Shown: positions 8,231-15,926 of the stretch, one piece after another
Numbering within the stretch: position 1 is the first letter of the stretch
Layout: each line of letters starts with the position of its first letter
Source of the DNA: Rasiella rasia
GTDB taxonomy: Bacteria; Bacteroidota; Bacteroidia; Flavobacteriales; Flavobacteriaceae
DNA length: 64,000 bases
NCBI RefSeq assembly: GCF_011044175.1
Contig: NZ_CP049057.1
Coordinates: 3,053,501 to 3,117,500 of the forward strand
Direction of reading: 5' to 3'
Translations under genes and position numbers: made by a program
Notes under the pieces: generated by a model
Told to the model about the DNA's origin: nothing
What the model saw: the letters and a program-made list of their open reading frames with translations, nothing else
Database searches by the model: none

Positions 8231-10267
8231 ATGAAAAACTATTTTTTACTGTGTCTAACAGTATGTACCTTTTTATTTGTTGCCTGCGAGGATAACAAAA
8301 CAAAAGAAGCAACGACAGATGAAACTACTGAAGTAAAGACTAACGAAAACTTTAACTATCAAGTAGATCAGTTTGCCGATTTAAAGATATTACGTTACCA
8401 AATCCCTAGCTGGGAAGATCTTACGCTAAAGGAGCAGAAATTAGTGTATTACTTGACACAAGCTGGACTTGCAGGGCGTGACATTATGTGGGCACAAAAC
8501 TACCGTCATAATTTGGCGATTCGTACTGCATTAGAACAGGTATATAATGCATATGACGGAGATAAAACTACAGACGACTGGAAGAATTTTGAAACGTACT
8601 TAAAACGTGTTTGGTTTAGTAACGGTATTCACCATCACTACAGTAATGCGAAATTAAAACCCGAATTTACAAAAGCGTACTTGCAAGAATTATTAACCGC
8701 TAGTAATGCTACCTTAGAAGGAGAAGCACTTGATGTAATTTTTAACGATAAGGATGCTAAGAAAGTGAATTTAAACAAAGATGCAGATATTGTATTGGAA
8801 AGTGCTATAAACTTTTACGGACCAGACGTTACTACTGCAGAAGTGGAAGCGTTCTATGGAGCTATTGAAGTAGACGCTGAAGAGCCAATAGAAGTAGGAC
8901 TTAACACACGTTTAGTAAAAGAAAATGGAAAGCTAAAAGAACAAGTATATAAGGTTGGCGGTCTTTACGGCGCGGCTATAGAAAATGTAGTGGGCTGGTT
9001 AGAAAAGGCAAAGGGTGTTGCCGAAAATGAAAATCAAGCAAAAGCATTAGGATTGTTAATTGAGTACTATCAAACAGGAAGTTTAGATACTTGGGACGAT
9101 TATGCAGTGGCTTGGGTTGAGAGTACTGAAGGTAACATAGACTGGATTAATGGTTTTATTGAAGTGTATAATGACCCAAAAGGTTATAAAGGTTCTTACG
9201 AGACTATTGTTGAAATTAAAGATTTTGACATGTCTAAGAAAATGGCAGTACTGTCTACAGAAGCACAATGGTTTGAAGATAATTCACCATTAATGCCAGA
9301 GCACAAAAAAGATAGTGTGACGGGTGTTTCATACAAAACAGTAATTGTTGCTGGTGAGGCAGGCGATGCTTCTCCAAGTACTCCAATAGGTGTTAATTTA
9401 CCTAATAATAACTGGATTCGTCAGAAACACGGAAGCAAATCTGTTTCTCTAGGGAATATTATCAATGCATATAACAATGCTGGAGGTAGTGGACGTTTAC
9501 AAGAATTTGCAAACGACGAAGAAGAAGTTAGATTAGAAAAAAAATACGGACAGTTAGCAGATAAATTGCATACTGCGTTGCACGAAGTGGTAGGTCATGC
9601 TTCTGGACAAATTAACAAAGGGGTTGGAACACCAAAAGAAACATTAAAGCGATACAAATCTACCATTGAAGAAGGGCGTGCAGATTTGTTTGGTCTTTAT
9701 TACTTAATGGATCCTAAGTTAGAAGAACTTGGTTTGGTTGAAAACTGGAAAGAAACTGGAATTGCAGCCTATGACGGGTATATCAGAAATGGTCTAATTG
9801 GTCAGTTGGTTCGCTTAGAGTTGGGAGACGATGTAGAAGAGGCACATATGGTAAATCGCCAATGGGTGAGTGCTTGGTCTTATGAGCGTGGTAAAGCCGA
9901 CAACGTTATTGAAAAAATTGAACGTGACGGAAAAACATACTACAACATAAATGACTATGACAAATTAAGAGTAATTTTTGGTGAGTTGTTGAAGGAGACT
10001 CAACGTATTACTTCTGAAGGAGATTACGAAGCGGCTAAGGCATTAGTAGAAAACTATGGAGTAAAGGTAGATCAAGATTTACACAAGCAAGTGTTAGAAA
10101 GAAACAGTAAGTTTAAGTCTGCACCATATAGCGGATTTGTAAATCCTGTGATTGTGCCGAAGATGAACGATGCTGGAGAAATAGAAAGTTTCACTATTGA
10201 ACAACCTGAAACTTTTGAGTCTCAAATGCTAGAATACAGCAAGAAATATGGATATTTAAAAGGGTAG
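8231..10267 (+). CDS. Dipeptidyl-peptidase III-like zinc metallopeptidase (family M49), lipoprotein
   Basis: The 678-residue protein starts with a lipoprotein signal (F-V-A-C, Cys at about residue 19). The M49 zinc motif H-E-V-V-G-H lies at residues 451-456, and the second motif E-E-G-R-A-D at 480-485 supplies the third zinc ligand; the family usual is EECRAE/D. Enzymes of this family remove dipeptides from the N-terminus of short peptides. Here it should act at the periplasmic or outer-membrane face because of the lipid anchor, unlike the cytosolic eukaryotic enzymes. The gene is monocistronic with its own promoter box and a strong terminator downstream. Confidence 0.95.
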   Translation: MKNYFLLCLTVCTFLFVACEDNKTKEATTDETTEVKTNENFNYQVDQFADLKILRYQIPSWEDLTLKEQKLVYYLTQAGLAGRDIMWAQNYRHNLAIRTALEQVYNAYDGDKTTDDWKNFETYLKRVWFSNGIHHHYSNAKLKPEFTKAYLQELLTASNATLEGEALDVIFNDKDAKKVNLNKDADIVLESAINFYGPDVTTAEVEAFYGAIEVDAEEPIEVGLNTRLVKENGKLKEQVYKVGGLYGAAIENVVGWLEKAKGVAENENQAKALGLLIEYYQTGSLDTWDDYAVAWVESTEGNIDWINGFIEVYNDPKGYKGSYETIVEIKDFDMSKKMAVLSTEAQWFEDNSPLMPEHKKDSVTGVSYKTVIVAGEAGDASPSTPIGVNLPNNNWIRQKHGSKSVSLGNIINAYNNAGGSGRLQEFANDEEEVRLEKKYGQLADKLHTALHEVVGHASGQINKGVGTPKETLKRYKSTIEEGRADLFGLYYLMDPKLEELGLVENWKETGIAAYDGYIRNGLIGQLVRLELGDDVEEAHMVNRQWVSAWSYERGKADNVIEKIERDGKTYYNINDYDKLRVIFGELLKETQRITSEGDYEAAKALVENYGVKVDQDLHKQVLERNSKFKSAPYSGFVNPVIVPKMNDAGEIESFTIEQPETFESQMLEYSKKYGYLKG

Positions 10268-10286
10268 TACTTTTTAATAGATAAAT

Positions 10287-10322
10287 AAAAACCTCCTTGT
10301 GGCTAAGCAAGGAGGTTTTTTT
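10287..10322. terminator. Bidirectional factor-independent terminator
   Basis: The stem AAACCTCCTTG / CAAGGAGGTTT with loop TGGCTAAG is flanked by A-rich sequence on the left and T7 on the right. It ends the M49 peptidase gene and, read the other way, the converging lipoprotein gene at 10341-11120. Confidence 0.88.
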
Positions 10323-10340
10323 GTTGTAGATAAAGTAGAA

Positions 10341-11120
10341 TTACAACAATCGGAATAGTGTACAACCGCCATCGCCAACGGTTACATTACCGTTCCAAGT
10401 TCTGTCTGAACAACTTGCAGAAAAAGAATACGTGCCTGGAGCAACGTTATTGAAATTTCCTCCGCCGAAAGTTTCATCACAACTACCTGGACCACCACCT
10501 ATGTAGCCTGAGATAGTACTTGATCCTAATCCACTCACAGAAATGCTAATATTTCCGCAGCCAAAATCTTTATTAACCCAAAACTTAATTCTTCCTGGGT
10601 CTGGTCCTGTACCACCGCCAGATCCTCCAGATCCACCTGATCCACCTGAACCGCCAGATCCACCTGAACCTCCACTACCAGTTACCAGCTGTAAGGTTTC
10701 TACACGAACAACAATACATTCTTGAGGGCCAAGATTTACTGTGCCTTCTCGCACTTCGGTAGCACCGTTTCCTACGGCTCTAATTGTATGTGTTCCGGCA
10801 CTAAAAATACGTCCTGGATTTTCAGGTGCTCCGCAGAATACACCATTTGGGAAATAGACAGTAAGACGCCCAATAAATTCATTGTCTATATAAATGTCGT
10901 ATTCATTATTAGAATCAACTTCAGATCCAACGTCAATTTGTCCTTTTTCGCGTCCACCATATAAATAGGAGCAAGAACCGTCATCAACTTCTGCTTCACT
11001 GTTGTAATTTGTACTTAAGACATCTGTGCAGCCAGATACAGTCTCGTCTTCTTTTTCACAAGAAATGAACGTTATGGCAAAGAGCGATAACATGGGTAAT
11101 AGGTACTTCAATTTAAGCAT
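10341..11120 (-). CDS. Lipoprotein with a Gly-Gly-Ser repeat linker, unknown function
   Basis: The 259-residue protein has a lipobox (F-I-S-C, Cys about 21). After it comes one G-C-T-D-x-x-x-x-N-Y-N-x-x-A-x-x-D-D-G-S-C motif, a short cysteine module common in surface proteins of Bacteroidota. Residues about 45-140 look like a PEGA-like beta domain (D-I-Y-I-D-N-E-F-I-G-R-L-T). Then a flexible (GGS)n linker (10612-10680) joins a C-terminal domain with four cysteines and many Gly/Ser. The layout suggests a surface-exposed anchored protein with two domains. An 18-bp inverted repeat of the type found beside the neighbouring regulator genes lies 54-71 bases upstream, so control by that two-component system is likely. 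Confidence 0.75.
   Translation of the reverse strand: MLKLKYLLPMLSLFAITFISCEKEDETVSGCTDVLSTNYNSEAEVDDGSCSYLYGGREKGQIDVGSEVDSNNEYDIYIDNEFIGRLTVYFPNGVFCGAPENPGRIFSAGTHTIRAVGNGATEVREGTVNLGPQECIVVRVETLQLVTGSGGSGGSGGSGGSGGSGGSGGGTGPDPGRIKFWVNKDFGCGNISISVSGLGSSTISGYIGGGPGSCDETFGGGNFNNVAPGTYSFSASCSDRTWNGNVTVGDGGCTLFRLL
10612..10680 (-). repeat. 9-bp tandem repeat coding for a Gly-Gly-Ser linker
   Basis: About seven imperfect 9-bp units (GATCCACCT / GAACCGCCA types on the plus strand) encode Gly-Gly-Ser units in the lipoprotein. Unit length is a multiple of three, so slippage would change linker length without breaking the frame. Confidence 0.85.
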
Positions 11121-11173
11121 GATTTTAGTTTTTAGTTATGAACCAAAAATATGTACCCTATGGCCCAAAAAAA

Positions 11174-11191
11174 ATACCCAATGAAGGGTAT
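11174..11191. promoter_or_regulatory. Candidate operator ATACCC-N6-GGGTAT upstream of the lipoprotein gene
   Basis: A perfect inverted repeat ATACCC-AATGAA-GGGTAT lies 54-71 bases before the ATG at 11120. The same 18-bp design recurs at 11670-11687 and 15055-15072. In NarL heptamer terms it reads TACCCAA-TG-AAGGGTA, a 7-2-7 arrangement. Confidence 0.7.
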
Positions 11192-11251
11192 TTATAGGTG
11201 TCTTTACTCGCGTGATGTTTTGCCGAAAAGCTAAATTCGATTGACTAATTT

Positions 11252-11635
11252 TCACTTTTTTAATTTTTCATTTGTATGCTGAAATGCGGCTTTTTGCAGC
11301 TTACCAGCGCCTTTTAAAGACAATTTTTTAATGATGTTTTTTCTATGGGTGCTTACCGTGTCATGGCTAATAGATAACACTTCGGCAATTTCTTTAGAGT
11401 TAAATCCTAGTCCAATTAAGTTAAAAATTTGACTTTCACGAATGGTAAGTTTCTGGGAGGTGTCAACCTTTTGTTCTACAATTAGAATGAGCTGAAGTGT
11501 TTTCTCAAGTAGGTTTTTGTTTTCAGAAACATTTGTAACCGCTTTAATAACCGAAATAGTATCTTCTAAATTTAATTTTGTTTCTTGTGCTTGTGCCTCT
11601 TGGATGACTGAAATAATCTTTTTTGTAAAATTCAT
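11252..11635 (-). CDS. Orphan LuxR-type helix-turn-helix protein
   Basis: The 127-residue protein carries a LuxR/GerE helix-turn-helix at residues 62-127 (L-T-I-R-E-S-Q-I-F-N-L-I-G-L-G-F-N-S-K-E-I-A-E-V-L-S-I-S-H split here by hydrophobic spacing typical of the family; T-V-S-T-H-R-K-N-I is the recognition helix). The first 60 residues are helical and are not a receiver domain; no aspartate pocket is present. It lies just downstream of the response regulator gene on the same strand, with one copy of the shared inverted repeat in the 54-bp gap. It could be a target, a partner or a competitor of that regulator. Confidence 0.85.
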   Translation of the reverse strand: MNFTKKIISVIQEAQAQETKLNLEDTISVIKAVTNVSENKNLLEKTLQLILIVEQKVDTSQKLTIRESQIFNLIGLGFNSKEIAEVLSISHDTVSTHRKNIIKKLSLKGAGKLQKAAFQHTNEKLKK

Positions 11636-11669
11636 GACTCAAAAATATTCTTTGGCCTGAATAACTGGA

Positions 11670-11687
11670 ATACCCAATGGTGGGGAT
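11670..11687. promoter_or_regulatory. Candidate operator ATACCC-N6-GGGGAT upstream of the LuxR-type gene
   Basis: ATACCC-AATGGT-GGGGAT differs by one base from the perfect repeat seen at 11174 and 15055. It lies 35-52 bases before the ATG at 11635, between the response regulator stop and the LuxR-type start, so it may give the LuxR-type gene its own promoter control. Confidence 0.62.
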
Positions 11688-11689
11688 AT

Positions 11690-12316
11690 TTAAAAGTCGT
11701 ATTTCTTTTCTAGCGCATAGCGAAGTAGCTCTCCCTTTCCAGATATACCTAGTTTTCTAATCATATTTTTACGATGTTTCTCTACAGTAGACACGGCTGT
11801 AAAACGAATAGCCGCTATCTCACTAGTGGTCTTTCCCTGCCCAATAAGCACAAGAATTTCGCGTTCACTTTTTGATAAAACATTTTTCTGTTTGGTTGTT
11901 GCAGCATTGGTGGTTAATAAATCGGGATTAATTTTTTCGTCAAAGAAGGTTCCCCCACTCGCGACGACTCTAATTGCGTTTAAGACCTCTTCAAGCGGAG
12001 AATTTTTCAGCAAATACCCTTGTGCACCCGCCTGAACCATTTGGGTAACTGCGTCATCCTGATCAAACATGCTAAAGGCAATAACCTTAGTGGTTGGATA
12101 GTCTTTAGCAATATTCCTAGTTGCAGAAATACCATCCACCTTGGGCATCTTAATATCCATTAATACAACATTGGGTTGCCTTTTTTGAACGATATCTAAT
12201 AAAAATTCTCCATCATTGGCCATTCCAACAATTGAGATATCTTCTTCATATCTAAGTAAGAGTTCTATTCCGTCAACAAGCGATTGATGATCTTCTGCAA
12301 TGGCTACTGTAATCAT
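11690..12316 (-). CDS. NarL/FixJ family response regulator
   Basis: Residues 1-120 are a receiver domain with the acidic pair E8-D9, the phospho-acceptor D54 in V-L-M-D-I-K-M-P, and the switch residues S/T and K later. Residues about 145-205 are a LuxR/GerE helix-turn-helix (L-S-K-S-E-R-E-I-L-V-L-I-G-Q-G-K-T-T-S-E-I-A). The start overlaps the stop of the histidine kinase gene by four bases, so the two form a translationally coupled pair. It is the best candidate to bind the 18-bp inverted repeats found near 11180, 11680 and 15064. Confidence 0.95.
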   Translation of the reverse strand: MITVAIAEDHQSLVDGIELLLRYEEDISIVGMANDGEFLLDIVQKRQPNVVLMDIKMPKVDGISATRNIAKDYPTTKVIAFSMFDQDDAVTQMVQAGAQGYLLKNSPLEEVLNAIRVVASGGTFFDEKINPDLLTTNAATTKQKNVLSKSEREILVLIGQGKTTSEIAAIRFTAVSTVEKHRKNMIRKLGISGKGELLRYALEKKYDF

Positions 12317-14175
12317 AAGGGGATATCTATTAAAATGTGTGTTCCTTTGCCCAGAGTGCTATCTACTTCCATAGTACCCTCGAGGTGTTCAATACGTTTT
12401 TCTATACTAGAGAGGCCCATACCATCTTTCTGCGGAAGTTGGCGAGCATTAAAGCCAATACCATTGTCTTCTATAATAATACTTAGTGAATCTTCGTACT
12501 GGTTAATGGCTATAGAGGCCTGTGTTGCTTTGGCGTGCTTTATTATGTTGGTAACAAGTTCTTGTATCACTCTAAAAACAGCAATTTCTAATAGGTTGTC
12601 AAGACGTTCTTCCAATCCGTAATCTTCTACTTCGATGGTTAGTCCATTGACGCCAGATGCATTTCGCGCCAATTTTTGAACTGCAGGAAGTAATCCGTTT
12701 TTTGCAATTACGCCACTATTTTTAACATGGGCCATGGTGCGTATTTCGGTATAAGCATCATCCAAAAGTTTTCCGGTTTTTTCGAAGAGTTCTTCTGTAA
12801 TGTCACCTTTTTCTCTGTTGTTTGCCAAATGTTGAAATTGAAGTTTCGCCGCCGCCAACGTCGCTCCAACGCTATCATGCAAGTCGCTTGCTAGGCGTTG
12901 TCGTTCTTTTTCTTGCCCTTGAATCATTGCATCGATACTGGTGAGTTCTTGCTCTTTTAATAATTTTTCAGTTTTCTGTATCTCAAGTTCTCGTTGTTGT
13001 TCTGCAATGCGTTGTTTGCGTTTGGTATTAATAAATGCCAAAAAACCAATCACCGTAACTGCAACAAGTACACCGCCTAATGATATTGCAATGTTCCGGT
13101 TTTGTTTTTTTCGTTGTTGTTCAATAATAATTTGTTTTTCCTTTTCGGCAGATTCATATTTTACTTGAAGCTCATTAAAAAGTTCATTTTGCGCGGCCTC
13201 TTCAATGGTTGCCATAGAACCACGATATTTCATGCTTTCATCATATGCACTTAAAAAGTCTCCCCGCGCCGAATCAATAACTGACTTTTGATAATGACCA
13301 AGTGATCTAGATTTCAAATCGATACTGGTAAACATCTTTTTGGTAGCACTGTCTGTATATTTGGCCGCACTCTCGAAATCTTGTTGCTGGAGGGCAATTC
13401 GAGACATAAAACTATAGATTTGATTTAATCGAGATCCTTTATAACTATATGGTATTTCGCTAAGATTTCGTTCTGCACTATGCGCGTAGTGCCAAATGCT
13501 GTCTATCTCATTTATTTCTTCAAAGTAGCTCGCAAACACAGTTTCTGAAATTCCCTGTAGATAAGGTTTTCGGTTGTTCTTAAAATACTTAGAAAGAGCT
13601 GTGTACGAAGTGTTAGACCAATTTTCAACATCATAATTTTTAAAATTTAGTATAAGATTGAAATAGTGATAATAGGCTTCTTCGTAGGGGTCGTAAACAA
13701 TCTCTTGGTAGTCTTCTAAGAAGGGTAAGTAGGTTTTGTTGTTGTATAAATAGTGAATTCTATGCAAGGTTAATATGCGTTTCAGCGCTTCGGCGGTCAG
13801 TAAACGGTTTTCTTCTTGCTTGGCTATAGCGAGTGCTTTCTTGTAATTATTTATTGACTTAATGTTTTCATCTAACGTATTATAAAAATAAAAATCACCC
13901 CAATTAATATAATAAATGTAGTCACCTATCGAGTTGTCATTTGGCTTATCAAGCTGCCCCAAACTCTTAAAGGAATCGCTACTAGTGTCAAATTCCTTCT
14001 GAAAGGTTACTTGCCATGCAGCCAAAGGCTGGCAATTAGGGGGTAGCAAAGAGATGGCACGAGTAGCATCTTCTAATTGATAGAGTCTAAGATTATTGAA
14101 AAAAGAATCTGTTTGTGCTATACTAGACGACAACACAAACAGAAACGTAAAGAAAATTAATTTTATTTTTATCAT
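12313..14175 (-). CDS. Sensor histidine kinase, HisKA_3 type, with TPR-like sensor region
   Basis: The 620-residue protein starts with a signal peptide (cleavage after S-I-A-Q). Residues about 25-350 are a helical, TPR-like periplasmic sensor. One transmembrane helix follows (about 363-383), then a short coiled coil. The phospho-acceptor histidine is H430 in L-A-S-D-L-H-D-S-V-G, the HisKA_3 signature, and a HATPase domain ends the protein (E-L-V-T-N-I-I-K-H-A N-box; E-D-N-G-I-G-F G1 box; G-M-G-L G2). HisKA_3 kinases pair with NarL-type regulators, and the partner gene follows with a 4-base overlap. The signal sensed is unknown. Confidence 0.94.
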   Translation of the reverse strand: MIKIKLIFFTFLFVLSSSIAQTDSFFNNLRLYQLEDATRAISLLPPNCQPLAAWQVTFQKEFDTSSDSFKSLGQLDKPNDNSIGDYIYYINWGDFYFYNTLDENIKSINNYKKALAIAKQEENRLLTAEALKRILTLHRIHYLYNNKTYLPFLEDYQEIVYDPYEEAYYHYFNLILNFKNYDVENWSNTSYTALSKYFKNNRKPYLQGISETVFASYFEEINEIDSIWHYAHSAERNLSEIPYSYKGSRLNQIYSFMSRIALQQQDFESAAKYTDSATKKMFTSIDLKSRSLGHYQKSVIDSARGDFLSAYDESMKYRGSMATIEEAAQNELFNELQVKYESAEKEKQIIIEQQRKKQNRNIAISLGGVLVAVTVIGFLAFINTKRKQRIAEQQRELEIQKTEKLLKEQELTSIDAMIQGQEKERQRLASDLHDSVGATLAAAKLQFQHLANNREKGDITEELFEKTGKLLDDAYTEIRTMAHVKNSGVIAKNGLLPAVQKLARNASGVNGLTIEVEDYGLEERLDNLLEIAVFRVIQELVTNIIKHAKATQASIAINQYEDSLSIIIEDNGIGFNARQLPQKDGMGLSSIEKRIEHLEGTMEVDSTLGKGTHILIDIPL

Positions 14176-14218
14176 GCTATTGCTTCCATAACAAGCATAT
14201 ATACTATGAAATAAATGG

Positions 14219-14995
14219 TTACACTATATAGATGTCAGACGTTTTTTGTTTGCATTTAGGGTCATCTCGTCTACTCTTATTACCAGTGATAGAAGCTTCC
14301 ATGAGTTTTTTTGTTTTATCGGCTTCAAGGTATTTGTTCATAGCTGCATCGTTCGATTTCAGGGTGTCATTAATTTGGTCGTTTATAACAAATCCAGCGG
14401 TCTCTAGCATTTCAATGGTTGTTCTATGATCCCAAATTCCATCTTGCAAAACAATTTCTTCTCCGTCGCGGCGCATGTAGTTTTCATCTAAAATTAGATT
14501 ATTAGAACCTAGTCGTCCGCGTCTTGCGCCCGAATAAGATTCATCAATTAATTTATGTAGTACCTTAGTTTCAAAGAGATCACCTTCTTGTAACTTAAGA
14601 GAAAGTAACTCATCGTTAAGATTAATAGTCTTTTCGTTACAAATATTTAGTGGCTGAACACTAACTACAAGTTCTACAACTCTCTTGGTTGAGAATTGGT
14701 CGATGATAAACTCTTTTTTGCTCTCACTGCCGTCATATATATTTATTCCAATTACAGAAGAAATCCCCATAGTTACTGCGCCTGTATAATTCATTAGTTT
14801 TACCCGAATAGAGGCTACATCAAATTCGTCTTGGTAAACTTTATCTGGATCTTTAGGTAAGAACTCAGCAAATATTGAATAGTGAGTTCCATTAGAGGCT
14901 TCGCTAAAAATAGGATTTAAACTAGTCTTTTTTCCAGCTGTTGGATGATTTCCGTTGCGAAGGAGTAAATTGAATCTGTGGTTTTCATGTGCCAT
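14219..14995 (-). CDS. Unrecognised cytoplasmic protein, candidate target of the neighbouring two-component system
   Basis: I place the start at ATG 14995 (M-A-H-E-N-H-R-F-N-L); a TTG 33 bases upstream is a poorer choice. The 258-residue product has no signal peptide or membrane helix. The first half is predicted beta-rich (S-I-F-A-E-F-L-P-K-D-P-D-K-V-Y; V-E-L-V-V-S-V-Q-P-L-N), the last third helical and ending in a basic, Lys/Arg-rich tail. I do not recognise the family. It lies 43 bp upstream of the kinase gene and has its own copy of the 18-bp inverted repeat 60-77 bases before the start, so it is probably controlled by the same regulator. Confidence 0.7.
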   Translation of the reverse strand: MAHENHRFNLLLRNGNHPTAGKKTSLNPIFSEASNGTHYSIFAEFLPKDPDKVYQDEFDVASIRVKLMNYTGAVTMGISSVIGINIYDGSESKKEFIIDQFSTKRVVELVVSVQPLNICNEKTINLNDELLSLKLQEGDLFETKVLHKLIDESYSGARRGRLGSNNLILDENYMRRDGEEIVLQDGIWDHRTTIEMLETAGFVINDQINDTLKSNDAAMNKYLEADKTKKLMEASITGNKSRRDDPKCKQKTSDIYIV

Positions 14996-15054
14996 ATTGA
15001 GGGATTTTAAGGATGTTACTAAGTGCAAATACGTTAAAAATTAGAAGTAAGTAC

Positions 15055-15072
15055 ATACCCACTACTGGGTAT
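15055..15072. promoter_or_regulatory. Candidate operator ATACCC-N6-GGGTAT upstream of the unknown gene at 14219
   Basis: ATACCC-ACTACT-GGGTAT is a second perfect copy of the inverted repeat, with the same six-base spacer as at 11174 and 11670. It lies 60-77 bases before the ATG at 14995. The remaining intergenic DNA (15073-15221) shows no other structure. Confidence 0.7.
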
Positions 15073-15221
15073 ATTCTCAACCAAAACTTAATAGAACCAA
15101 ATTAACTTAGGTTAAAATACGTGAAGATTTGGGGAGTTAATCAATGCCAAGGTAGCAGTAACTCTTCGATTTCACAAATTGCTAAAACACAATTATTTTT
15201 GTATAGATAAACCCGTTTGTG

Positions 15222-15410
15222 CTACTGTTTCAGTAGAAATTTTAGAAGTAGTAAAACAGCAACAAAGGCTAAAAATCCGACTAATACCCATAAACTATTC
15301 TTGTATTGTTTTTGGTGTAGCTTTCTGTCTTTACGATACATAACTATAATTACGAGCGTAAAAGCAACTACAAAAAAAAGGGCGAATATTAATTGTCCGG
15401 TAGATATCAT
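15222..15410 (-). CDS. Small two-helix membrane protein
   Basis: From the ATG at 15410 the product has 62 residues: a transmembrane helix (about 6-26), a very basic loop (R-K-D-R-K-L-H-Q-K-Q-Y-K) and a second helix (about 40-58) ending K-F-L-L-K-Q. An ATG eight codons upstream is also possible. Both ends face the same side. Similar short proteins are common in Flavobacteriaceae; no function can be stated. It stands alone. Confidence 0.68.
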   Translation of the reverse strand: MISTGQLIFALFFVVAFTLVIIVMYRKDRKLHQKQYKNSLWVLVGFLAFVAVLLLLKFLLKQ

Positions 15411-15536
15411 ACGAGAATATTGACGTGATTGCAAAAATACAAGTTTATGGACAATCTATGGTTGAAAAGTTTATGAGGGTGCCAATAAATTACTGAAGGA
15501 CTTTCAATATTTTTGAAACTTAAATGCATTATAATC

Positions 15537-15926
15537 ATGAAAAATAAGATAGACGCAGTACACCAATTTCATACAGCTTTCAAATTAGGCATAAAAGATG
15601 CGCCTGTAGCCGATTTAGGAACAAAAAAGAACCTACTTCGTTATGAACTAATGCGCGAAGAAAACGAAGAATACTTAGAGGCTGCAAACAATAATGATTT
15701 GGTAGAGGTAGCAGATGCTTTAGGGGATATGCTTTACATTTTGTGCGGTACCATTATTGAGCATGGTATGCAACATAAAATCGAGGAGGTCTTTAACGAA
15801 ATACAGCGAAGCAATATGAGTAAATTAGGTGCAGATGGTGCTCCTATTTATCGAGAAGATGGTAAGGTTTTAAAGGGGCCAAACTACTTTAAGCCAAATA
15901 TTCAGAAAATTTTGGACGCTAACTAA
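15537..15926 (+). CDS. MazG-like nucleoside-triphosphate pyrophosphohydrolase
   Basis: From ATG 15537 the product has 129 residues, all-alpha, of the MazG/phosphoribosyl-ATP pyrophosphohydrolase-like superfamily. The metal-binding pattern E-x-x-E-...-E-x-x-D is seen as L-M-R-E-E-N-E-E-Y and V-E-V-A-D-A-L-G-D-M-L-Y. A C-terminal segment with G-P-N-Y-F-K-P is typical of the stand-alone form in this phylum. Such enzymes cleave NTPs or dNTPs to the monophosphate and pyrophosphate, cleaning nucleotide pools. An upstream in-frame start at 15513 is less likely because the ATG at 15537 fits homologues better. The stop overlaps the end of ilvE by four bases. Confidence 0.86.
   Translation: MKNKIDAVHQFHTAFKLGIKDAPVADLGTKKNLLRYELMREENEEYLEAANNNDLVEVADALGDMLYILCGTIIEHGMQHKIEEVFNEIQRSNMSKLGADGAPIYREDGKVLKGPNYFKPNIQKILDAN

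Noticed and set aside
10543-10725. Pro/Asp-rich open frame antisense to the GGS linker
   Set aside because: It is the shadow of the 9-bp repeat read on the other strand (Pro-Pro-Asp units).
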